From: Clostridiaceae bacterium
GTDB lineage: Bacteria; Bacillota; Clostridia; Lachnospirales; Lachnospiraceae
Assembly (NCBI GenBank): GCA_018378255.1
Contig: JAGZXV010000201.1
Coordinates: forward strand, 1 to 10,309
DNA length: 10,309 nucleotides
Direction of reading: 5' to 3'
Shown: piece by piece, positions 1-5,947 of the stretch
Layout of the letters: each line of letters starts with the position of its first letter
How positions within the stretch are numbered: position 1 is the stretch's first letter
Translations under genes and position numbers: made by a program
Notes under the pieces: model-generated
The model's input: the letters and a program-made list of their open reading frames with translations, nothing else
Told to the model about the DNA's origin: nothing
Database searches by the model: none

Positions 1-1308
1 GAGAAGAAAAATGCCGCCCAGATGGAAACCCTGCTGGACTATTCCTACAGCGGGGTGATAAAACTGGATGCGGAAGGGCTGATTACAGCGGTCAACCCTC
101 TGATGGAAGATATTCTGGGCAGCAGGGAAGAAGAGCTTATTAGTAAGCGGATTACGGATGTGTTCGGAGATCTGGATGTGGACGCCGTTTACCAGGCCCT
201 CAGTGAAGGAGAAGAATACTCTGCCTTCATAGACGCTAACCGGACGTCTTTATTCGGTGTTCTGGCCCCTGTGTTAATCGAAAACCGGGTGGACGGAGCC
301 ATTCTCACCTGCCATAAGATGAGGCGGCGTCAGTCTGTGGAGGTGGAATCTAAAAAGAAACGCCGTTTTGGCGGACAGATTGCCCTGGGAAAATTCCAGG
401 ATATCCTTCAGGAATCCAAAGTTATGCAGGAATGCGTTCATATGGCCAAACTTTATGCTCTTTCTGAAAAGCCGGTTATGATTATGGGAGAACCCGGAAG
501 TGAAATCCGTTTGATCGCCCAAAGCATCCACAATTCCAGCCTGAGGAATGATGGGCCGTTTATGGATATTTCCTGCTGCGGTATGACCGGGGAAGACCAG
601 ACGGATCTGATTTTTGCCGATAAAGGGGCGGCGGCCCAGGTAAATGGCGGAACTCTGTTTATCGAAGATGTGGATCAGATGACGCTTGAGAACCAGTACC
701 GGCTGTATCAGCTGATCAGGTATAAACGCAGAAACAGCAGGGACAGCCTGCAGGCCTCCCATACGGATGTCCGGGTGATGGTGTCTTCGGGCAGTCCGCT
801 GGAACCTATGGTGGGCAATGGGCAGTTTCGAAAGGATTTGTACTACCTTTTAGACGGGTTAGTGGTGTCCGTTCCCCCGATCAGAAACAGGGAAGAAGAT
901 TTAAAGCAGAAGATCTCGGACTGTATTAAGGAAAGCTGTGAACGATATTCCAGATACCATGTGCTGACAAACGGCGCGTGGAGAATATTGATGGAATACG
1001 GCTGGAAGGGGAATCTGCTGCAGATCGAATCCTTTTGTGAGCGTTTGATTCTGACATCGTCCAGAAGATCCATTGATGAAATCGCTGTTAACAGACTTTT
1101 GCGGGAACTCTATCCTGAGGCGGAGGAAGAGACGCTTGCAGAGGACCAGATCTTTGCGTCAGCCTCCGAAACCAGAGAAGCGCAGAGGATTGTAAGAGCG
1201 CTGAAAAAGTACGGAGGCGACAGGATGAAGGCGGCTGCGGAGCTGGGGATCAGTAAAACTACGCTTTGGAGACGGATGAAGCAGTATGAAATTACAGAGG
1301 AAGGATGA
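1..1308 (+). CDS. PAS / degenerate AAA+ / Fis-type HTH transcriptional regulator, 5'-truncated by window edge
   Basis: The reading frame is open from base 1 (E-K-K-N-A-A-Q before the first Met at 22), so the gene starts outside the window. In PrpR-type relatives a sensory N-terminal domain precedes this point. Counting from Met22: a PAS domain (about 1-100, 'YSYSGVIKLDAEGLITAVNP'), an AAA+ sigma-54-activator-like domain (about 124-365) and a C-terminal Fis-type HTH (about 385-424, 'AAAELGISKTTLWRRM'). The AAA+ core is degenerate. The P-loop reads GEPGSEIR at 156-163 and lacks the Walker A lysine. The GAFTGA sigma-54 contact loop is missing (only DKGAAAQ near 200-206). Walker B reads GGTLFIED instead of the usual GGTLFLDE. 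The region after it, FRKDLYYLL (269-277), and GNLLQIE (330-336) are still recognisable. It is probably a DNA-binding regulator that does not drive sigma-54 open-complex formation, but this is inference. It converges on the sensor kinase gene with a 9-bp gap and need not belong to the sugar system. Confidence 0.85.
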   Translation, partial: EKKNAAQMETLLDYSYSGVIKLDAEGLITAVNPLMEDILGSREEELISKRITDVFGDLDVDAVYQALSEGEEYSAFIDANRTSLFGVLAPVLIENRVDGAILTCHKMRRRQSVEVESKKKRRFGGQIALGKFQDILQESKVMQECVHMAKLYALSEKPVMIMGEPGSEIRLIAQSIHNSSLRNDGPFMDISCCGMTGEDQTDLIFADKGAAAQVNGGTLFIEDVDQMTLENQYRLYQLIRYKRRNSRDSLQASHTDVRVMVSSGSPLEPMVGNGQFRKDLYYLLDGLVVSVPPIRNREEDLKQKISDCIKESCERYSRYHVLTNGAWRILMEYGWKGNLLQIESFCERLILTSSRRSIDEIAVNRLLRELYPEAEEETLAEDQIFASASETREAQRIVRALKKYGGDRMKAAAELGISKTTLWRRMKQYEITEEG

Positions 1309-1317
1309 GCTTATCAT

Positions 1318-3063
1318 CTATTCCTTTGTTTTGGCAGGATTCCCGGCAATTCCCCCGATTTCCACAATTGTCCCCATCCCTTCTTTGCTCCATAATTTCA
1401 TGTAGCCCTGGGGGTAGGAAAGGCGGATGCGCTGGCTGATATTTTTTAAGCCGATGTGGCGGCCAGAGCTTTCTACCTGATCATCGGTAATGCGGATGCG
1501 GAGTTCTTGCAGGGTTTCACTGGACATTCCAAGGCCGTTGTCTATGATGGAAAAGACCAGGGATTCCGTCTTCTTTTTTATCTTTATTTTGATTTTCAGT
1601 TCTTCCGGCGAGGAGAGGCCGGAGTGTGAGATGGAGTTCTCGATGATGGGCTGGAGCAGCAGGCGGAGCATGGGCATGGCGAGAACTTCCGGCCCATATT
1701 CCCAGATGACGTAAAACTGCTCTCCCAAACGGCAGGACTGGAGGTCGATGTAGTTTTTCGTGGCATCGATCTCTTCCCGGACGGTGACTTTTTTCATGGG
1801 TTCGTCCAATGCATAGCGCAGGAGTTCGGATAAGGCTGAGATCATATGGTTGGCCGGTGTGGGCCTGCGCCCGATTTTTAACACTTCCAGGTCAATGCTC
1901 TGAAGGGTATTGAACAGGAAATGAGGATTGAGCTGATACTGGAGAGCGGAAAGCTGTGCCGTGGACAGGGCATATTTCTTTGCATCCAGCTGGACTTTTA
2001 AATAGGTCTGCGACATGAACAGGTTGATGATGTTGTTGACGATATTCAAATAGGCATGATTTTTCATCTTCACGGGAGTGAGGGGCTCAAACTCCCCTTT
2101 TTCCGCATTTTCAAACAATTCTATGATCTGGAAGATCTGTTTATAATCCCTCATGGTATAAAAATACGCCAGGACAGAGGACAGAAGAATGCTCAGCAGA
2201 CCGGCGGCCAATGTCAGCTTTAAGATGGTATTGCTCAATTTAAAGACTTCTTTCTGCGGAATGAGGGACTGATACCGCAGTTTATAAACTCCGGGGAAAT
2301 CTCCCGAATTATAAAAATATCCGTCCACGATGGAATCGGCAGGCGCGTTATTTTCAAAAAATGAGGCCGCTTTGGGCAGCAGTTTATCGTCGGCATTGGT
2401 GAAAAGCACCTGCCCGTCGGAATCGGTGATGAAAAGACCTTGTCCGCTGTAAGAGGAGATGGATTCCAATAAGTTGTTAAAATAATCCTGGCGGATATTT
2501 ACCGCCATCAATTCGTTGTATTTTAGTTTCTGGTAGACGGTGACTACTGGAATCGTGTGGGTGTCGAATTTGTTTTTCTTAACATTGCGCACTTTGATGG
2601 CGGTATTTCCGTCTGTTTCGGGCACTTCATCGGCCCAGGTGCTGTCGGCAGAACCCTGAAAGGTTTCCCGGTAGATGCCGTTTATAAAGTAAGGGCTTCC
2701 TGTAATGGTTAGGAAGACGGACTGAAGATAGGGCTTTGTACTCTGAGCATAATAAAGGCTCTGCATGGACTGGGCCAGCTTTTCCATATCGCCCGTACCA
2801 AATAAACCGGAACCCAGAGCGCCAATTAAGGCCAGGTGAAGGCGGGAATCAGCGTTTACGGACACTTTGTAGAATTCTAAGGTGCCGGTCAGTTCCTCCA
2901 TATACTGGGCCATCAGTTCCGTTGTGGATCTGGTTTTTTCCCGGGCTTCGTTTTTTACCTGCATGTTGATATAAAAAATGGAGAGAAATCCGAAAATGCA
3001 GATAGGAACCAAGGTAAGACTGATAAACATTCTGAATTTGGAACAAAAATACTGGCGTTTCAT
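1318..3063 (-). CDS. YesM-type sensor histidine kinase
   Basis: Membrane sensor of a two-component system that should autophosphorylate on His and pass phosphate to the response regulator encoded just upstream. Order in the 581 aa: TM1 (about 12-33), a long extracytoplasmic sensor region (about 34-275, Cache-like by position), TM2 (about 280-302), a HAMP-like linker (about 303-355), and the His_kinase domain with QYQLNPHFLFNTLQSID, placing the phospho-acceptor at His381. The ATPase follows with an N box at 469-480 (LLQPIIENSISH), a G1 box DNGLGM at 508-513 and a second glycine box GRHIGLKN at 534-541. All catalytic motifs look intact and the length is normal for the family. The ATG at 3063-3061 overlaps the regulator's TGA by 4 bp (ATGA), indicating translational coupling; the Shine-Dalgarno sequence is weak (AGGA). 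The ligand is not visible in the sequence. The neighbours suggest a plant-polysaccharide oligosaccharide. Confidence 0.96.
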   Translation of the reverse strand: MKRQYFCSKFRMFISLTLVPICIFGFLSIFYINMQVKNEAREKTRSTTELMAQYMEELTGTLEFYKVSVNADSRLHLALIGALGSGLFGTGDMEKLAQSMQSLYYAQSTKPYLQSVFLTITGSPYFINGIYRETFQGSADSTWADEVPETDGNTAIKVRNVKKNKFDTHTIPVVTVYQKLKYNELMAVNIRQDYFNNLLESISSYSGQGLFITDSDGQVLFTNADDKLLPKAASFFENNAPADSIVDGYFYNSGDFPGVYKLRYQSLIPQKEVFKLSNTILKLTLAAGLLSILLSSVLAYFYTMRDYKQIFQIIELFENAEKGEFEPLTPVKMKNHAYLNIVNNIINLFMSQTYLKVQLDAKKYALSTAQLSALQYQLNPHFLFNTLQSIDLEVLKIGRRPTPANHMISALSELLRYALDEPMKKVTVREEIDATKNYIDLQSCRLGEQFYVIWEYGPEVLAMPMLRLLLQPIIENSISHSGLSSPEELKIKIKIKKKTESLVFSIIDNGLGMSSETLQELRIRITDDQVESSGRHIGLKNISQRIRLSYPQGYMKLWSKEGMGTIVEIGGIAGNPAKTKE

Positions 3064-3800
3064 AGGCGTTCGTCCTGTTCACGGAATTCCCGGGGAGTTT
3101 TTCCGCAGTATTGTTTAAAGGCGCGGGAAAAATTCTTAGGGTTGTCGTACCCCACCTCTGCCGCAACTTCATATGTTTTTCTGGTAACATCCCGCAGCAG
3201 TTCCGCTGCTTTTTCCATCTTCACATCCAGAAGATATTCTGAAAAATTAATCCCCTTTTTCCGCTTGAATATTTTAGAAAGATAGTTGGGGCTTAAACTC
3301 ACCTTGACGGATGCGTCTTCCAAAGACGCGTCTTTATAGTGTTCATCCAGATAATCGGTGACCTGGTCTACAATCTGGTCATAATATCCGGCGAAAGGTT
3401 CATCGATCTTTTTAATGCCTTTTACCAAATCCAGATTTTCTTTAATATCTGTAAATACCTCAATGATATCCTCATATTTTACAGGTTTTAATATATATTC
3501 TTTCACCCCGAACCTGATAGCGGTACGGGCGTATTCAAATTCTGCATATCCGCTCAACAGCACAATATTGATCTGCGGATAATCTTTATAGAGCTGTTCG
3601 GCCAAAGTAAGCCCGTCCATCCTGGGCATGCGGATATCGCTCAATACGGCGTCCACGCAGCAGCGCTTGATATAGTCGAGGGCGCTTTTCCCGTCCGGCA
3701 AAACGGCGGCCACATTAAAACCCAGTTCTTCCCACGGATAGCAGTAGGCCAGCCCTTCCCTGATATTCTTTTCGTCATCGACAATGATTAAGTTATACAC
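3060..3800 (-). CDS. Short YesN-type response regulator (REC + AraC HTH)
   Basis: Cytoplasmic response regulator paired with the downstream YesM-type kinase. The receiver domain spans about 1-125: acidic pocket Asp8/Asp9, phospho-acceptor Asp55 in LSDIRMP, switch residue Ser83 in LLSGY, and Lys105 in LKPVKY. The AraC-type double HTH spans about 144-244, with the typical signatures LSPNYLSKIFKRKKGINFSEYL and VGYDNPKNFSRAFKQYCGKTPREFR shown in part here. At 246 aa it is about half the size of many YesN proteins, because only about 20 residues join the two domains and the usual central region is absent. The start codon is GTG (3800-3798), preceded by a good AGGGGG Shine-Dalgarno sequence 7 bases away; the protein begins directly with the receiver's first strand, so the start is well supported. 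Likely targets are the paired promoters at 3835-3889 and 8275-8329 (inference). Confidence 0.95.
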   Translation of the reverse strand: MYNLIIVDDEKNIREGLAYCYPWEELGFNVAAVLPDGKSALDYIKRCCVDAVLSDIRMPRMDGLTLAEQLYKDYPQINIVLLSGYAEFEYARTAIRFGVKEYILKPVKYEDIIEVFTDIKENLDLVKGIKKIDEPFAGYYDQIVDQVTDYLDEHYKDASLEDASVKVSLSPNYLSKIFKRKKGINFSEYLLDVKMEKAAELLRDVTRKTYEVAAEVGYDNPKNFSRAFKQYCGKTPREFREQDERL

Positions 3801-3834
3801 CTGATTTCCCCCTATTATGTAAAATGATAGATAA

Positions 3835-3889
3835 TGATACCTTTTCGCCGCTGGCAGTTCTTTTCATAAAATGCATTTAATTATATCAT
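3835..3889 (+). promoter_or_regulatory. Activator-type promoter of the permease/enzyme operon, with TGATACC box
   Basis: A TGATACC box at 3835-3841 is followed by TTTTCGCCGC. A -10-like TATCAT sits at 3884-3889 and a weak -35-like TTTTCA at 3861-3866 (17-bp spacer). The same arrangement with identical spacing occurs upstream of the binding-protein gene (8275-8329). The poor -35 and an upstream conserved box about 50 bp before the -10 fit an AraC-type activator site. That the neighbouring response regulator binds here is inference. Confidence 0.55.
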
Positions 3890-3909
3890 GATTATATGAG
3901 ATTCGACAA
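3880..3909 (-). promoter_or_regulatory. Candidate promoter for the two-component operon
   Basis: On the minus strand TTGTCG (3909-3904) and a perfect TATAAT (3885-3880) are separated by 18 bp, a reasonable housekeeping-sigma promoter about 80 bp upstream of the response regulator GTG. A second TATAAT lies at 3896-3891. It overlaps the divergent plus-strand -10 at 3884-3889, so the two directions would compete for polymerase. Confidence 0.5.
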
Positions 3910-3942
3910 TAAATGTAAAGCAACAGGAAAGTCAGTGAGGCT

Positions 3943-4079
3943 GGCGTGAATCATAACCCTGAGGGCTTATGATCACGCCCGGATTTGTGCCGGAGCCACA
4001 AATCCGAACCGTGGCTGGGAATCAGAAATTTTCAGCGCGTGCCTTCGCAACGCAAAATTTGCGCATCAAAACGCTCCGG
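3943..4079 (+). other. Structured leader of the permease operon: three hairpins and a possible loop-to-RBS pseudoknot
   Basis: Transcription from the -10 at 3884 would give a leader of roughly 200 nt. Hairpin I (3943-3979) pairs GGCGTG with CACGCC and ATCATAA with TTATGAT, capped by CCC-TGA-GGG, 16 bp in all with two bulges. Hairpin II (3980-4006) pairs CGGATTTGTG with CACAAATCCG perfectly around the loop CCGGAGC. Hairpin III (4026-4060) pairs AAATTTT with AAAATTT around an inner GCGTGC/GCAACGC stem. The full hairpin-II loop is complementary to GCTCCGG at 4073-4079, four bases before the GGAGG Shine-Dalgarno sequence (4083-4087). AGCCAC (3994-3999) could instead pair with GTGGCT (4011-4016), disrupting hairpin II. 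No T-run follows any of these, so they are not ordinary terminators. This could be a regulatory leader or a dispersed structured repeat; I do not recognise a named RNA family. Confidence 0.5.
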
Positions 4080-4093
4080 TATGGAGGATTCGT

Positions 4094-5014
4094 ATGAAGA
4101 AAAACAAAACGGCGCCGACGCCGAAAAAACAGTGGAAATTAAAGGATTTCAGAGGGCTTTTTTATATCTCGCCCTGGATTATCGGATTTTTATGTCTGCA
4201 GCTCTATCCATTTTTATCTTCGCTATATTATTCATTTACCCAGTATAATGTTTTGGGATCGCCGAAGTTCATCGGGCTTAACAACTATATCAGGCTGTTT
4301 ACCATTGACCCTGATTTTAAAAAGTCCATATTGGTGACGCTGGAATATGCGGCCATTTCCGTTCCGGCAAAGCTTTTGTTTGCACTGCTGATCGCCATTG
4401 TGCTGAACATGAAATTAAGAGGGATTAATCTTTGCAGGACGATTTATTATATCCCTTCCATTCTGGGCGGAAGCGTGGCGGTATCCGCGTTATGGCGTCT
4501 GATGTTTATGTCCGATGGTATTTTAAATAAGCTGCTGGCTTTAGTCGGAATACCGGCTGTAAACTGGCTGGGACAGGGCGGTACGGCCATGTTCACCATA
4601 TGTCTTTTGCAGGTGTGGCAGTTTGGTTCTTCCATGGTGCTGTTTTTAGCGGCGCTGAAACAGATTCCCATGGATCTGCATGAAGCGGCCAGCATTGACG
4701 GAGCGGGCCGGGGCAAACGGTTTTTCTATATCACTCTGCCCATGATCACGCCGATTATATTCTTTAACCTGATTATGCAGTCCATCAATGCCCTTCAGAA
4801 TTTTACCTCCGCATTTGTCATCACCAACGGAGGACCGTTAAAATCCACTTATCTGATCGGTATGAAATTATATACGGAAGGCTTCAGCAACTTTAAGATG
4901 GGTTATGCGTCTGCGATCTCCTGGGTGCTGTTTGCCATTGTACTGGTATTCACCATGTTCATCTTCAAATCATCGGATGCATGGGTTTATTATGAGGACG
5001 GAGGTGACTTCTGA
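4094..5014 (+). CDS. Carbohydrate ABC transporter permease, MalF/LacF type (CUT1)
   Basis: First of two inner-membrane subunits of a CUT1 sugar importer. The 306-aa protein has a basic cytoplasmic N-terminus (1-20) and about six hydrophobic segments (for example about 24-46, 85-106, 116-138, 164-188, 216-236, 272-291). The cytoplasmic EAA loop at 197-216, EAASIDGAGRGKRFFYITLP, is the ATPase docking motif of binding-protein-dependent permeases. The start is supported by GGAGG 6 bases before the ATG. The stop overlaps the start of the next permease by one base (TGATG), so the two are translationally coupled. No ATP-binding subunit is encoded in the window; CUT1 systems in Bacillota commonly share a MsmX-like ATPase made elsewhere. 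Substrate is inferred from the neighbours, probably a pectin-type oligosaccharide. Confidence 0.95.
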   Translation: MKKNKTAPTPKKQWKLKDFRGLFYISPWIIGFLCLQLYPFLSSLYYSFTQYNVLGSPKFIGLNNYIRLFTIDPDFKKSILVTLEYAAISVPAKLLFALLIAIVLNMKLRGINLCRTIYYIPSILGGSVAVSALWRLMFMSDGILNKLLALVGIPAVNWLGQGGTAMFTICLLQVWQFGSSMVLFLAALKQIPMDLHEAASIDGAGRGKRFFYITLPMITPIIFFNLIMQSINALQNFTSAFVITNGGPLKSTYLIGMKLYTEGFSNFKMGYASAISWVLFAIVLVFTMFIFKSSDAWVYYEDGGDF

Positions 5015-5853
5015 TGAAGAGAGAAAAAAAATATAATGCGCCGGCTTATCTTTTGTTGGTTGCAATTGGGCTGGTTATTACGTTTCCTTTTATATGGATG
5101 ATTTTTGCCTGCTTTAAGACAAATGCTGAAATCCTGGGATCTACCAAACTGCTGCCTTCTTCCTATTCATTTGATGCATTTATTAAAGGATGGAACGGCG
5201 TGGGGAATATTACTTTTGCCACTTATTTTAAAAATACGTTTCTCATGGTGGTGCCTACTGTGGCTCTCACGGTATTTTCCTGTTCCTTTGTGGCGTTTGG
5301 ATTTGCCAGATTTCGTTTTCCTTTTAAAAAATTATGTTTTGCGCTGATGATTTCCACACTGATGCTGCCTAACTCAGTGATTATCATACCGAGATATCTG
5401 ATCTTTAATAAGCTGGGACTTTTAAATACATATTGGCCGTTTTATCTGCCGGCGGCATTTGCCTGTTTTCCGTTCTTTATCTTTATGATCATTCAGTTTT
5501 TAAGGGGTGTTCCAAGGGAACTGGATGAGGCGGCCTATATAGACGGGTGTTCTTCTATGCGGCTGTATTTTAAAATTCTGCTGCCTCTGATTAAGCCGGC
5601 GTTATTCTCGGCAGGGCTGTTTCAGTTTATGTGGACATGGAATGACTTTTTCAATACCCTGATCTATATCAGTTCGGTAAAGAAATTCCCTGTGTCATTG
5701 GGGCTCCGCGCGTCCCTTGACACCGCATCCCAGGTGCAGTGGGATAAGGTGATGTCCATGTCGCTGATCAGTATATTACCTCTGATTGTATTATTTTTCT
5801 TTGCGCAGAAGTATTTTGTAGAAGGAATCAGTACCACAGGATTAAAAGGCTAA
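5014..5853 (+). CDS. Carbohydrate ABC transporter permease, MalG type (CUT1)
   Basis: Second membrane subunit of the importer, forming a heterodimer with the protein encoded immediately upstream. The 279 aa include about six membrane segments (first at about 10-32, last at about 248-266) and the EAA loop at 172-191, EAAYIDGCSSMRLYFKILLP. The C-terminus ends YFVEGISTTGLKG, typical of MalG-like subunits (family knowledge), whose C-terminal tail contacts the ATPase. The ATG begins on the last base of the upstream stop, and a GGAGGTGA Shine-Dalgarno sequence lies inside the end of the upstream gene. All expected parts are present and the length is normal. A perfect 13-bp hairpin follows 16 bases after the stop and precedes the enzyme gene. 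Confidence 0.95.
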   Translation: MKREKKYNAPAYLLLVAIGLVITFPFIWMIFACFKTNAEILGSTKLLPSSYSFDAFIKGWNGVGNITFATYFKNTFLMVVPTVALTVFSCSFVAFGFARFRFPFKKLCFALMISTLMLPNSVIIIPRYLIFNKLGLLNTYWPFYLPAAFACFPFFIFMIIQFLRGVPRELDEAAYIDGCSSMRLYFKILLPLIKPALFSAGLFQFMWTWNDFFNTLIYISSVKKFPVSLGLRASLDTASQVQWDKVMSMSLISILPLIVLFFFAQKYFVEGISTTGLKG

Positions 5854-5868
5854 ATCGTACAAAATACA

Positions 5869-5909
5869 TAACAGTTCAGACGATGGGAAATGAGCCGTCT
5901 GAACTGTTG
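5869..5909 (+). other. Perfect 13-bp intergenic hairpin, no T-run
   Basis: AACAGTTCAGACG (5870-5882) pairs perfectly with CGTCTGAACTGTT (5896-5908) around a 13-nt loop, with a possible outer T-G wobble. No T-run follows, so it is a poor intrinsic terminator; an mRNA-stabilising or processing hairpin between permease 2 and the enzyme is more likely (inference). The 13 bases TAACAGTTCAGAC at 5869-5881 recur exactly at 8342-8354, where they form the 5' strand of the binding-protein leader stem. Confidence 0.75.
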
Positions 5910-5947
5910 CCAAATTACCGCACAAGCGGCAGAAAAGAGGAATAGAA

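Noticed and set aside
1304..1318. GATGA/TCATC inverted repeat between the convergent regulator and kinase genes as a terminator
   Set aside because: Only five base pairs, no T-run on either strand and only a 9-bp gap; too weak to call.
3914..3926. Possible catabolite-response (cre) site TGTAAAGCAACAG downstream of the permease -10
   Set aside because: The central CG of the cre consensus is replaced by GC and the palindrome is poor, so CcpA control is not supported.
3985..4248. 87-aa open frame starting in the permease leader
   Set aside because: It crosses the leader hairpins and overlaps the permease gene in another frame; the hydrophobic tail is a frame shadow of the real membrane protein.
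5869..5909. Intrinsic terminator between permease 2 and the enzyme
   Set aside because: The stem is strong but followed by GCCAAATTACC rather than a T-run, so it is listed as a hairpin only.
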